The position numbers and the translations under genes were made by a program. A stretch of 51,538 nucleotides of DNA from NCBI GenBank assembly GCA_017462545.1, contig JAFTQX010000034.1:1-51538 (forward strand), given 5' to 3'. Under the pieces are notes generated by a model. That model had not been told where the DNA came from and did no database searches. It saw only the letters and a list, made by a program, of their open reading frames with translations. The stretch comes from Clostridia bacterium (GTDB lineage: Bacteria; Bacillota; Clostridia; Oscillospirales; CAG-272). Shown in pieces: positions 33,741-41,454 of this stretch. Within the stretch, counting starts at the first letter, position 1. Each line of letters starts with the position of its first letter.

Positions 33741-35024
33741 TTAATAGATAAGCTTGCGGAAATTCTTCACACGGTGGAAGGTGGAGAGGTTGGTGTTATG
33801 GGCAGAAAGGGTGTTCTGATCACCCGAGCGGCTGACAATCACCAGATCCTCGCCGTCTATCGCCATACAAGCGTAGTGCCTTGACTGCTTTTCGCTATCC
33901 CCCTTGGCAACGATGCCGGCAAAGCACCAGTCCACCATGTTGCGCGAGAAGGAGAGCTGCATGCGGTCGCGCTCGTCACAAGGGATGTTGTACCGCTCGG
34001 CAGAGAGCAGCTCACGGCGACGCATGGTGTCGGTTGCCTGGGTGGAAAGCAGCCAGTAGAGCTTGGTCTGCTCGTCCCACAGGATGTGAAACCGCATCTG
34101 CCCACCCGGCATGGGCAGATAGATGACCTTACGCCCGGAGGGGTTTTGCTCAGGCTGCACGGTAATCACCTCATGCCCATCCTCCTCGGTGATGACCGCC
34201 TTCATTATGCAGCAGTAGCCGCTGCCTGCGGTGTGGGCACGCATAAAGAGGTGGAAGGTCTTGCCGCTTTCGTCATACCAGTAATGCGCGGGGTCGGTGA
34301 TACGTACGATATTGGTTTCAAGCCACCCGGAGATCTCGGCAAGATAGGTGTTGGCGGGGTAATCCTTCGGGTGTAGCTTGGTGGGGTAGAAGGGAATGCC
34401 GTGCATGTCAAGCTCGTCCTCGTTTACCATGTCACGGAAGCGGATACGGTTAGAAAACGTCCAGCTCTCACGCTTGGACAGATCGGCGTCTGTCTTGGCG
34501 CGCATCACAACCGGTGCCATGTCTGCCACCGGCCAACCGGAATGAACCTCGCCCTCTGCAAACCAGCGCACCTCCATCACCAACGTGATATAGCCCTCCT
34601 CCACCCACACGTTGCAGGCAGATTGGTGCCAATTTTCGCCCTCGGTCAGAAAATGTCCCTCGTCCCAGGTATCTCCCTCGTCGTCCGAGCGGTAGATGAC
34701 CAGATCATCGCAGTGGCCAAGAATGTATACGTGACCACCTGCTTCAAACGGGCGCGCATGGACAAAGGGGCGGGCGCAGCGATACTGCCAAGTCTTGCCC
34801 TTGTCGTCTGAGGTGTAGATCTGCCCGCATCGCGGCTTGCCGCCATGCGGGGCAAGCTGCATGCCCTTAAATTGCGGTTGGGCAGGGGCATCCGGACCGA
34901 TGAGGTCGTTGGTAAAAACATAGCGGCCACTCTCTAATACACAGATGGCGGGTGTACAGGCGTAGATCGTTTCGGGACTTGGGGAAGAATATATTGTTTC
35001 AAAATCGTTTGCTAAAAATTGCAT
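33741..35024 (-). CDS. Sialidase-superfamily (Asp-box, BNR) protein
   Basis: A 427-aa six-bladed-propeller-like protein. Two clear Asp boxes are seen, YTSDDKGKTW and YRSDDEGDTW (about 63-72 and 107-116), with strands such as VYILGHCDDLVIY between. There is no signal peptide or anchor, so it is probably cytoplasmic. CAT 35022-35024 gives the start MQFLANDFETIYSS, behind AAGGGGGAC; an upstream in-frame extension lies in the promoter. A sialidase Arg triad cannot be confirmed by eye, so the substrate may be another glycan. It is the first gene of an operon with the GH20-like enzyme, suggesting stepwise trimming of a host-type glycan. Confidence 0.8.
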   Translation of the reverse strand: MQFLANDFETIYSSPSPETIYACTPAICVLESGRYVFTNDLIGPDAPAQPQFKGMQLAPHGGKPRCGQIYTSDDKGKTWQYRCARPFVHARPFEAGGHVYILGHCDDLVIYRSDDEGDTWDEGHFLTEGENWHQSACNVWVEEGYITLVMEVRWFAEGEVHSGWPVADMAPVVMRAKTDADLSKRESWTFSNRIRFRDMVNEDELDMHGIPFYPTKLHPKDYPANTYLAEISGWLETNIVRITDPAHYWYDESGKTFHLFMRAHTAGSGYCCIMKAVITEEDGHEVITVQPEQNPSGRKVIYLPMPGGQMRFHILWDEQTKLYWLLSTQATDTMRRRELLSAERYNIPCDERDRMQLSFSRNMVDWCFAGIVAKGDSEKQSRHYACMAIDGEDLVIVSRSGDQNTLSAHNTNLSTFHRVKNFRKLIY

Positions 35025-35054
35025 GGCCGTCCCCCTTGCCTTTTTGTTATTCCT

Positions 35055-35083
35055 ATTATATTGTAAATGAAAGCAAAAGTCAA
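35055..35083 (-). promoter_or_regulatory. Promoter of the sialidase-like/GH20 operon
   Basis: Minus strand TTGACT, 17-bp spacer, TATAAT. Confidence 0.82.
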
Positions 35084-35124
35084 TGAAAATATATTGCAAA
35101 AACTATCAGGATATTGCAAAAAAA

Positions 35125-35147
35125 GGCGGCAACCATCGGTTGCCGCC
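35125..35147 (-). terminator. Terminator of thrS
   Basis: GGCGGCAACC, three-base loop, GGTTGCCGCC, followed on the minus strand by seven T. Confidence 0.92.
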
Positions 35148-35155
35148 TAGGGATA

Positions 35156-36934
35156 TTAGAATTCAGTCTTCAGTGTAAGAGCATTGGCCTTGACCATCTC
35201 GCGGCAGGCCTCAACAAAGGTGTCAAGCGGGATGTCGTTTGCACCTGCACCACCGCGGATCTTGAGCGAAACGGTGCCCTCTGCCATCTCCTTGTCACCA
35301 ACGATGACAGTATAGGGAACCTTGTCTTGGCGGTATTTCTTGACCTTGGCACCCATCATCTCATCCTCATAGTCTACATCGGTACGGATGCCGGCCGCCT
35401 GCAAAGCGGCGGTAACCTTAGCCGCGTACTCGTTGTGCTCGGGACGAACGGGAACTACACCAACCTGTGTTGCGCTGATCCAGAAGGGAAGCGCGCCGGC
35501 GTATTTCTCGATCAGGAGCGCCAGCGTTCTCTGATAGCAGCCAAGCGAGGTGCGGTGGATGATATAGGGGCGTACCTTCTTACCCTCACGGTCGGTATAC
35601 TCCATGCCGAATTTCTCGGCCAGCAGCATGTCGATCTGGATGGTAATAATGGTATCCTCCTTGCCAAACACGTTCTTGCACTGGATATCCAGCTTCGGAC
35701 CGTAGAAGGCGGCCTCGTCAATGCCGATCTCATAGTTGATACCGATGTGGTCAAGGATCTCGCCCATGATGCGCTGTGCCTCATCCCATTGCTCGGCTGT
35801 GCCCTCATACTTGTCGGTACGGGCAGGATCCCACTGCGAGAAACGGAAGGTGCAGTCCTCGCGCAGACCAACGGCATCCAGCATGTACATGGCCAGATCC
35901 ACGCAGCCGCGGAACTCTTCCTCCAGCTGATCGGGGCGCAGCACCAGGTGTCCCTCGGAGATGGTGAACTGGCGCACACGGATCAGACCGTGCATCTCGC
36001 CCGAATCCTCGTTGCGGAAGAGGGTAGAGGTCTCACCAAAGCGCATCGGCAGCTCACGGTAGGAGCGCGGGCGGTTCAGATATACCTGGTACTGGAAGGG
36101 GCAGGTCATCGGGCGCAGGGCAAAGCACTCCTTGGTCTCGTCATGCGGGTCGCCAAGGATAAACATGCCGTCCAGATAGTGATCCCAGTGACCGGAGATC
36201 TTGTACAGCTCTCTCTTGGCCATCAAGGGGGTCATGGTCAGCGTGTAGCCACGGCGTGCCTCCTCGTCCTCTACAAAGCGCTGCAGGGTCTGAATAACCT
36301 TGGCACCCTTCGGCAGCAGGATGGGCAGACCCTGGCCAATGCTGTCAACGGTGGTAAAATACTCCAGCTCGCGGCCAAGCTTGTTATGGTCGCGCTTCTT
36401 GGCCTCCTCAACCGCCGTGACGTGTTCCTTCAGCTCCTGCTTGTTCGGGAAGGCGTATACATAAATGCGCTGCAGCATGGGGCGGGTAGAGTCGCCACGC
36501 CAGTAGGCACCGGTAGCCGAGTAGATCTTAAAGGCCCAGCTGCGCAGCTCACGCGCGTTTTGTACATGAGGGCCACGGCAGAGGTCAACAAAGTCCTCCC
36601 CCGTGTAGTACAGGGTGATCTTCTCGTCAGCAAGCCCCTCAATCAGCTCCAGCTTGTAGGGCTGAGCGGAAAAGATCGCCTTTGCCTCGTCTACGCTCAC
36701 CTCGCGGCAAACGAAGTCCTCGCCACGCTTGAGAATTTCCTGCATTTTGGCGGTGATGGCATCAAAATCGTCAGCGGTGATCGAACGCGGCAGATCAAAA
36801 TCGTAATAGAAGCCGGTGTCGATGGCCGGGCCGATGGCCAGCTTAACGTCGTCGTACAGCTCGCAGACGGCCTTGGCTAAAATGTGCGAGAGGGAGTGTC
36901 TCGCCATCTCAATGGGATTCACTTGGTTTTCCAT
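35156..36934 (-). CDS. thrS: Threonyl-tRNA synthetase, short form lacking the TGS domain
   Basis: A 592-aa class II synthetase that charges tRNA-Thr. The start MENQVNPIEMARHS (CAT 36932-36934, GAGG upstream) leads directly into the editing/SAD domain, with HSLSHILAKAV (HxxxH) at about 14-24 and the second metal motif near DLCRGPHVQN (about 160). The usual 60-residue N-terminal TGS domain is absent. The catalytic core shows ALRPMTCPFQ (zinc Cys), YRELPMRFGETSTLFRNEDSGEMHG (motif 2 region, here abbreviated) and motif 3 LGCYQRTLALLIEKY. The anticodon-binding domain follows (VVPVRPEHNEYA). The likely control is the T-box leader at 37319-37536, although 380 bases separate the two. Confidence 0.95.
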   Translation of the reverse strand: MENQVNPIEMARHSLSHILAKAVCELYDDVKLAIGPAIDTGFYYDFDLPRSITADDFDAITAKMQEILKRGEDFVCREVSVDEAKAIFSAQPYKLELIEGLADEKITLYYTGEDFVDLCRGPHVQNARELRSWAFKIYSATGAYWRGDSTRPMLQRIYVYAFPNKQELKEHVTAVEEAKKRDHNKLGRELEYFTTVDSIGQGLPILLPKGAKVIQTLQRFVEDEEARRGYTLTMTPLMAKRELYKISGHWDHYLDGMFILGDPHDETKECFALRPMTCPFQYQVYLNRPRSYRELPMRFGETSTLFRNEDSGEMHGLIRVRQFTISEGHLVLRPDQLEEEFRGCVDLAMYMLDAVGLREDCTFRFSQWDPARTDKYEGTAEQWDEAQRIMGEILDHIGINYEIGIDEAAFYGPKLDIQCKNVFGKEDTIITIQIDMLLAEKFGMEYTDREGKKVRPYIIHRTSLGCYQRTLALLIEKYAGALPFWISATQVGVVPVRPEHNEYAAKVTAALQAAGIRTDVDYEDEMMGAKVKKYRQDKVPYTVIVGDKEMAEGTVSLKIRGGAGANDIPLDTFVEACREMVKANALTLKTEF

Positions 36935-36973
36935 ATATATAACCTCACTAAAAAATATTAACAAAAGAAAATG

Positions 36974-37002
36974 TTGACATTTGCGAAAAGGTGTGCTATA
37001 AT
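36974..37002 (+). promoter_or_regulatory. Promoter of the tRNA-Gln gene
   Basis: TTGACA, 17-bp spacer, TATAAT with TGc before it. It is close to consensus, 11 bases before the mature tRNA. Confidence 0.88.
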
Positions 37003-37013
37003 AAAGCAGTTAT

Positions 37014-37090
37014 TGGGGTGTCGCCAAATTGGTTAAGGCACAGGACTTTGACTCCTGCACTCGCTGGTTCGAATCCAGTCACCCCAGCCA
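37014..37090 (+). tRNA. tRNA-Gln (anticodon TTG)
   Basis: The acceptor stem TGGGGTG pairs with CACCCCA. The anticodon arm is CAGGA-CTTTGAC-TCCTG with TTG at positions 34-36. The T arm is CTGG-TTCGAAT-CCAG, with discriminator G and an encoded CCA. It has its own promoter and terminator and is transcribed opposite to thrS. Confidence 0.95.
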
Positions 37091-37091
37091 G

Positions 37092-37123
37092 AAAAAAGCA
37101 CGCACGCAAGGGCGTGCTTTTTT
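37092..37123 (+). terminator. Terminator of tRNA-Gln
   Basis: AAAAAAGCACGC and GCGTGCTTTTTT around an eight-base loop. The A and T runs would allow termination in both directions. Confidence 0.88.
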
Positions 37124-37128
37124 CAACG

Positions 37129-37304
37129 AAATTTGCCCTGCGGGCAAGTGAAATATTTCTGCGAAATGTGAAATACGCCTGCGGCGTGTGAAATGTTCGC
37201 TGACGCGAACGTGGGCAAATTTCATTTCACATCGAACGATGAGAGATATTTCACAATTTCTGTAAGGAAAATATTTTACATTCGGCGTAAGCCGAATATT
37301 TCAC
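37129..37304. repeat. Hairpin-array repeat with GTGAAAT/ATTTCAC spacers
   Basis: A series of short perfect hairpins, most with loop TGC (TTGCCCtgcGGGCAA, ATTTCtgcGAAAT, ACGCCtgcGGCGT, GTTCGCtgacGCGAAC), is separated by GTGAAAT at 37148, 37168 and 37188, exactly 20 bases apart. An outer stem GAAATTTGCCC (37129-37139)/GGGCAAATTTC (37213-37223) encloses the array. The inverted spacer ATTTCAC follows at 37224, 37248 and 37298, the last after TTCGGCgtaaGCCGAA. No gene is seen here. Confidence 0.75.
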
Positions 37305-37318
37305 TCAAAAACAAAAAA

Positions 37319-37536
37319 CACCCATAGCAACTAAAGTTGCCAAGGGTGCATAGCACGGTTCCACCTTGTCTTTCACTCAGGCCGGTCAGCCATATCCCTT
37401 AACGCGGGAGGACGGCAACGCTTATCGCGCGCAGCTCGGGAGTGGTTTTCACCGCCGCCACCGTGAGGAATTCTCAGCCACATCCTCTCTCTGTCCGGCT
37501 TTTGATCGGTTACTCGTTCCGTCATTGCTTTTTTTG
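37319..37536 (-). promoter_or_regulatory. T-box riboswitch leader (probably threonine) with terminator
   Basis: On the minus strand, the T-box core GGTGGAACCGTGCTATGCACCC (plus 37344-37365) is followed by a terminator hairpin (37319-37331 with 37336-37348) and six T. The upstream 150 bases can form stem I, with an AGAGAGGATG element and a terminal GGTGGCGGCGGTG region. A Thr codon (ACC or ACT, plus 37441-37446) lies on the 3' side of stem I, where a specifier is expected; I could not fix it exactly. The next gene in this direction is thrS. Confidence 0.88.
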
Positions 37537-37537
37537 T

Positions 37538-37566
37538 ATTATAGCACGGCTTTGCCTTTTTGTCAA
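37538..37566 (-). promoter_or_regulatory. Promoter of the T-box leader
   Basis: Minus strand TTGACA, 17-bp spacer, TATAAT with TGc: full consensus. Confidence 0.88.
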
Positions 37567-37602
37567 GAGTCGTGCCGATTTTTTTATATTCCCGCGCTGC
37601 TC

Positions 37603-37631
37603 TTGCATTTTTTGATAAAGTATGTTATACT
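37603..37631 (+). promoter_or_regulatory. Promoter of queT
   Basis: TTGCAT, 17-bp spacer, TATACT with an upstream TG. The transcript has only about 20 leader bases, too short for a preQ1 riboswitch. Confidence 0.72.
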
Positions 37632-37659
37632 AATAAAAAAGGAAGAGGGAGGTGTTGCT

Positions 37660-38163
37660 ATGCGTAAAGTCGGTAAAAAAACGCGGTTTATTACACAGGC
37701 TGCCATGATTGCCGCCATTTATGCCATGCTGACCTATGCATGTGCGCTCTTCTCGCAGGGTATCTTCCAATTCCGCATCGGTGAGGCAATGATGGTCCTG
37801 CCATTTTTTACGCCTGCGGCGATCCCGGGGCTGTTTGTCGGTTACCTTATCGGTTATTTTTTGCTCGGCAGCCTGTGGGATGCGATCTTTGGCTCGCTTG
37901 GCGCGTTGGTGGCCGCTTTTCTTACATGGCTGATCGGTCGCTATCTCGGCAAATATCGTGTGGCGCGCTTTCTCGCCTCTATCCCCCCCATTGTCATGAC
38001 TGCCATCGTCATGCCCCCTATTTTGATGTACGTTTACGGTAGCCAAGAGGTGTATTGGCTGATTCTTGCCATGGTCATTGGCGGCGAAAGCTTGACTTGT
38101 ATCGGCCTTGGCCAGCTATTTTTCCAGCTTGTTCGCCGTTATGAGCGGCATCTTCTTCTGTAA
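37660..38163 (+). CDS. queT: QueT-family ECF transporter substrate-binding subunit (queuosine precursor)
   Basis: A 167-aa membrane protein with five to six hydrophobic helices. The start ATG 37660 follows GAGGGAGG. The N-terminal ITQAAMIAAIYAMLTYA (about 10-26) carries the AAMIAA-type motif with which ECF S-components contact the energising module. FRIGEAMMVLPFFTPAAIPGLFVG (about 37-60, key words RIGEA and PFFTPAAIPG) and the DAIFGSLGALVAAFLTW block are typical of QueT (formerly DUF988). It would bind preQ0, preQ1 or queuine and dock onto shared EcfA/A'/T proteins, none of which are encoded here. Confidence 0.85.
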   Translation: MRKVGKKTRFITQAAMIAAIYAMLTYACALFSQGIFQFRIGEAMMVLPFFTPAAIPGLFVGYLIGYFLLGSLWDAIFGSLGALVAAFLTWLIGRYLGKYRVARFLASIPPIVMTAIVMPPILMYVYGSQEVYWLILAMVIGGESLTCIGLGQLFFQLVRRYERHLLL

Positions 38164-38235
38164 AAAGAACAAGCTTCGGCGTGTGCACTGTGAACGAAAA
38201 ACGATATTTATGCAAACAAATGAATAAAAATTCGA

Positions 38236-38260
38236 GAGATGCATGGCGAATATGCATCTC
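38236..38260 (+). terminator. Terminator of queT
   Basis: GAGATGCAT, seven-base loop, ATGCATCTC, then six T, about 70 bases after the stop. Confidence 0.9.
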
Positions 38261-38359
38261 TTTTTTATTGCTGTGTGAACGGACAATGTACATTACTAAT
38301 AAAAATTCGCTTTTGATGATAAAAAGCGAGATAAAAATGAAAAAGTTTTACAAAAAGGC

Positions 38360-38388
38360 TTGACATGTGAATATTCATGCGTTATAAT
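38360..38388 (+). promoter_or_regulatory. Promoter of the amino-acid ABC uptake operon
   Basis: TTGACA, 17-bp spacer, TATAAT: full consensus. Confidence 0.9.
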
Positions 38389-38445
38389 ATACAAGTCCAA
38401 TAAAAGGGCAGGTAATGCCCAAACGAAATGTTAAGGAGAAATATC

Positions 38446-39312
38446 ATGAAAAAGATTCTTTCCATTATGCTGGTCGCGCTCATGCTGGTTGGCACGCTTG
38501 CGCTTGGCTCTTGCGGTGCCTCCAATACCATCATCGTGCAGACCAATGCGTACTTTGCTCCCTTTGAGTATCTTGACGGTGGCGAGGTCAAGGGCGTTGA
38601 CGTTGAGATTATGAACAAGGTTGGCGAAAAGCTCGGCAAGACGGTAGAGTTCAAGAATGTTGAGTTCTCTGTGATCATCGACAATGTTTCTGCCGGCAAG
38701 ATCTGTGACGCCGGTGCTGCCGGTATCACCATCACCGATGCCCGTAAGGAGAAGGTAGATTTTTCTATCCCCTACTACACCTCGGTGCAGTATGTCATCT
38801 TTGCTGCTGATGATGCTGTAGAAACCAAGACGGTTGATGGCGTTGAGTACATCGTTTGGGAGGCGTTGGCCGGCAAGGTCATCGGTACGCAGACCGATAC
38901 GACCGGTTGGATCTACACCGATGGTGAGATCAATGCGCAGGAGAGCGATCCCGACTACGGTTATAACGGTGTTTTGTACGGCACCAATACGACCATGAAG
39001 AGCTACGATACCGCCCAGATCGCGGCTGATGCAATCGGCACGCACGTTGATTATGTAATCATCGACGAGCTGCCCGCTCAGTACATCGTAGCCAAGAATA
39101 GCGGTCTGAAGTGCCTGCCCCTGTACTACACCGGTACGGATGGCGAGGCTGATGCTCCCGTAGAAGAGGAGTATGCCATCTGTGTAACGAAGGGCAATAC
39201 CGCTCTGCTGACGGCCATCAACGAGGTGCTTGAGGAGCTGCTTGTTGAAGGCGAGAACGGCAAGACGAAGGTCGAAGAGCTCGTGATGAAGCACATGGGC
39301 CTTGACGGCTAA
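38446..39312 (+). CDS. Polar amino-acid ABC transporter, substrate-binding lipoprotein
   Basis: A 288-aa extracytoplasmic receptor. ATG 38446 follows AAGGAG. The signal MKKILSIMLVALMLVGTLA ends in the lipobox LGSC (Cys about 22), so it is lipid-anchored outside the membrane. The SBP_bac_3 pattern is clear: TNAYFAPFEYLDGGEVKGVDVE-type lobe 1 start, AAGITITDARKEKVDFSIPYY (GxTxTxxRxxxxxFSxPY family signature), and the second lobe with SYDTAQIAADAIGTHVDYVIIDE. An atypical 30-residue stretch (TDGEINAQESDPDYG) is inserted in lobe 2. It is the first gene of the SBP-permease-ATPase operon. Substrate is probably a polar amino acid. Confidence 0.93.
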   Translation: MKKILSIMLVALMLVGTLALGSCGASNTIIVQTNAYFAPFEYLDGGEVKGVDVEIMNKVGEKLGKTVEFKNVEFSVIIDNVSAGKICDAGAAGITITDARKEKVDFSIPYYTSVQYVIFAADDAVETKTVDGVEYIVWEALAGKVIGTQTDTTGWIYTDGEINAQESDPDYGYNGVLYGTNTTMKSYDTAQIAADAIGTHVDYVIIDELPAQYIVAKNSGLKCLPLYYTGTDGEADAPVEEEYAICVTKGNTALLTAINEVLEELLVEGENGKTKVEELVMKHMGLDG

Positions 39313-39325
39313 TATTTAGCAATAT

Positions 39326-39365
39326 GCGAAAAAGAACTATGCTTTACAGCACAGTTCTTTTTCGC
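39326..39365 (+). terminator. Internal attenuating hairpin between binding protein and permease
   Basis: GCGAAAAAGAACT and AGTTCTTTTTCGC arms around an inner TGC/GCA. T-rich 3' arm. A partly efficient terminator here would give more binding protein than permease. Confidence 0.75.
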
Positions 39366-39391
39366 TATTCTGTACCAAAAAAGGAAACATC

Positions 39392-40084
39392 ATGAATTTT
39401 TTTGATAAGCTCATTGAGTTGTTTTCCTCGGCTAAGTACATGGAATCCATGTTCAAGGGGCTGGGGGCAACTGTTCTGATTTCTGCTGCGGCAGCTGTAC
39501 TCGGTCTGATTCTTGGTACCATTGTGGCATTTGTTACCATTGCCAAGGATAGTCGTGCCATGAAATTACCCAAGCTGCTTTGCAACATCTATATTACTGT
39601 GATTCGCGGTACGCCGATGGCACTACAGCTCTTTATCATGGTTTATATTATATTTGCCATCAAGGGTTTCCCGGAAATGATTACGGCCATTCTTGCCTTT
39701 GGCATCAACTCCGGTGCCTATGTTGCCGAGAATATCCGCGCCGGCATTCTTTCTGTTGATATCGGTCAAACTGAGGCCGGACGTGCGCTGGGCTTGCCCG
39801 GCAGAACCACCATGCTGCGCATTGTTGTACCGCAGGCCATTAAAAACGTGATTCCCGCCATTGGCAACGAGCTGATCGCCCTTATCAAGGAGACCTCGAT
39901 TGTCAGCATGGTTAGCGTGTATGACTTGACGATGGCTGCCAAGGATATCGGTAGCGGTAAAAACTTGGCTAGCTATTTGGTGCCTATGCTGGTGGCCGCG
40001 CTCTTCTACTTGGTAATCGTATATTTGTTGACCTTTGTCATTAAAATGATCGAAAGGAGGCTGCGCGCCGGTGATAAGCGTTAA
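39392..40084 (+). CDS. Polar amino-acid ABC transporter, permease
   Basis: A 230-aa HisM/GlnP-type inner-membrane subunit with about five helices. The N-terminal [18 protein letters not shown] is the usual first helix, followed by [16 protein letters not shown] (family RGTPxxVQ). The EAA loop [22 protein letters not shown] (EAxxALG...PQA, about 129-150) contacts the ATPase, and [16 protein letters not shown] follows. Only one permease gene is present, so it would act as a homodimer. Its last 14 bases overlap the ATPase gene, which implies translational coupling. Confidence 0.94.
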   Translation: MNFFDKLIELFSSAKYMESMFKGLGATVLISAAAAVLGLILGTIVAFVTIAKDSRAMKLPKLLCNIYITVIRGTPMALQLFIMVYIIFAIKGFPEMITAILAFGINSGAYVAENIRAGILSVDIGQTEAGRALGLPGRTTMLRIVVPQAIKNVIPAIGNELIALIKETSIVSMVSVYDLTMAAKDIGSGKNLASYLVPMLVAALFYLVIVYLLTFVIKMIERRLRAGDKR

Positions 40085-41000
40085 GGATATTCATAAGAAA
40101 TTCGGCGATCTACATGTTTTGCGCGGTGTCTCCTGCGAGATCAAGGATGGGGAGCGAGTTGCGATCATTGGCCCTTCAGGCAGCGGCAAGAGTACCTTGC
40201 TGCGCTGTATGAACCTGTTGGAGGAGCCAAGCGGCGGTGAAATTTGGCTGGGGGATTCTCTGCTGACGCCGATAGATCCTTATCAGCATGCGGATATCAT
40301 CCGTCTTTCCAATACCTATGCTACCCTGTTGGCTGAAGAACGGGCAAACGCTGCCAATGCAGGGAAAACGGCAGCTGTGCTGTCTTCTGAGATCTGCGAG
40401 AGGATCATCCACGGTCGCTTGCTGAAAAAGCGAGAAGGGAAGGCTTTTGCTACTGCCCTGAAGGCCTGTGAAAAGCAAAAGCGCATTGATATCAATTTGG
40501 CCCGCCGTAACATGGGCATGGTATTCCAGCATTTTAACCTGTTTAACAACCTGACTGTGCTCGGCAATATGATGCTGGCTCCCGTAGAGCTCAAGATCAT
40601 GAGCCGCGAGGAGGCAGAGGCAACAGCCATGCGTCTTCTCGAGCGTATTGGTCTTTCTGACAAGCGTGATGTCTACCCCTCCACCCTGTCGGGCGGGCAG
40701 AAGCAGCGTATTGCCATCGTGCGTGCGTTGGCCATGAACCCCAAGGTGCTGCTGTTTGACGAGCCGACCTCTGCCCTCGACCCCGAAATGGTAGGCGAGG
40801 TGCTTGATCTGATTCGCGAGCTGGCAGACGAGGGCATGACCATGGTCATCGTGACACATGAGATGGGCTTTGCCCGTGAGGTGGCCAATCGTGTGCTGTT
40901 TATGGATGGCGGCAAGATCGCCGAGGAGGGCACCCCCGAGGAGCTCTTTGAGCATCCGTGCAATCCGCGCACGCAGCAATTCTTGAAGGCTGTTCTGTAA
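40071..41000 (+). CDS. Polar amino-acid ABC transporter, ATP-binding protein with a central insertion
   Basis: A 309-aa GlnQ/HisP-type ATPase. The start is GTG 40071, with AAAGGAGG ten bases upstream. Walker [10 protein letters not shown] (33-41), Q-loop [11 protein letters not shown], signature [11 protein letters not shown], Walker [12 protein letters not shown] and the H-loop VTHEM are intact. The protein is about 60 residues longer than usual because a charged helical segment (about 66-128, [18 protein letters not shown] ... [16 protein letters not shown]) sits between Walker A and the Q-loop. The insertion is open and has normal codon use, so it is not a frameshift. It would power uptake together with the two preceding genes. 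Confidence 0.93.
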   Translation: MISVKDIHKKFGDLHVLRGVSCEIKDGERVAIIGPSGSGKSTLLRCMNLLEEPSGGEIWLGDSLLTPIDPYQHADIIRLSNTYATLLAEERANAANAGKTAAVLSSEICERIIHGRLLKKREGKAFATALKACEKQKRIDINLARRNMGMVFQHFNLFNNLTVLGNMMLAPVELKIMSREEAEATAMRLLERIGLSDKRDVYPSTLSGGQKQRIAIVRALAMNPKVLLFDEPTSALDPEMVGEVLDLIRELADEGMTMVIVTHEMGFAREVANRVLFMDGGKIAEEGTPEELFEHPCNPRTQQFLKAVL

Positions 41001-41001
41001 A

Positions 41002-41045
41002 GCAATAAGAAAAGGAGCACATCTGTGCTCCTTTTCTTATTGCTT
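41002..41045. terminator. Bidirectional terminator between the ABC operon and the XRE regulator
   Basis: A 21-bp perfect stem (AGCAATAAGAAAAGGAGCAC...) with a two-base loop. It overlaps the last codons of the convergent XRE gene. Confidence 0.88.
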
Positions 41046-41336
41046 CTTTTTGCGCAAACAATCAATCAAACGATAAACGACCTCTTGCTCCTCATGATCA
41101 AGATCGCTGATGTCAAGTGATACTTGACCGGAAAGCGTCAACAGATAATCTGAGGAAACATGGAAAATTTGTGTCAGCTCTACGATGTTGGCGATGGACG
41201 GTGAGGATAATGACATCTCCCAAGAGTTGACTGCGCTGCGAGATATTCCTAGTTTTTTAGCCAGATCTGTCTGCGTCATGCCGCTTTTTTCACGCAGATC
41301 ACGAATGCGGTCGGCAAAGTTAATAATCATCCCCAT
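41037..41336 (-). CDS. XRE-family helix-turn-helix regulator, 99 aa
   Basis: A small DNA-binding repressor-like protein. The HTH_3 fold spans about 6-65: FADRIRDLREKSGMTQTDLA, KKLGISRSAVNSWEMSLSSP (turn and recognition helix), then IVELTQIFHVSSDYLLTL. The remaining 30 residues (LDHEEQEVVYRLIDCLRKKKQ, in part) form a helical tail that may dimerise. The start is CAT 41334-41336 with AAAGGAAA upstream. A 22-bp A/T-rich palindrome at 41385-41406, between this gene and the divergent DUF2752 gene, is the obvious candidate operator. The targets may be itself and the DUF2752/TM2 pair. Confidence 0.9.
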   Translation of the reverse strand: MGMIINFADRIRDLREKSGMTQTDLAKKLGISRSAVNSWEMSLSSPSIANIVELTQIFHVSSDYLLTLSGQVSLDISDLDHEEQEVVYRLIDCLRKKKQ

Positions 41337-41384
41337 ACGTTTCCTTTCTCTTTTTTATTATTTTACCTTGTTATAAATGATTTA

Positions 41385-41406
41385 TAATTATCATTAATGA
41401 TAATTA
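41385..41406. promoter_or_regulatory. Palindromic candidate operator in the divergent XRE/DUF2752 region
   Basis: A perfect inverted repeat with half-site TAATTATCATT. Just to its right TTGACA (41411-41416) and TATAAT (41430-41435) are only 13 bp apart, but the -10 has an upstream TG, so an extended -10 promoter for the DUF2752 gene is likely. Confidence 0.6.
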
Positions 41407-41454
41407 ATACTTGACACAAAAAACATTGCTATAATTGAGGAAAAGAGGTGGGGT

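Noticed and set aside
37129-37304. CRISPR-like periodicity (GTGAAAT every 20 bases)
   Set aside because: Repeats are only 7 bases and the spacers are themselves palindromes. No cas genes lie nearby.
37632-37659. preQ1 riboswitch before queT
   Set aside because: The leader after the predicted promoter is only about 20 bases and contains just the RBS.
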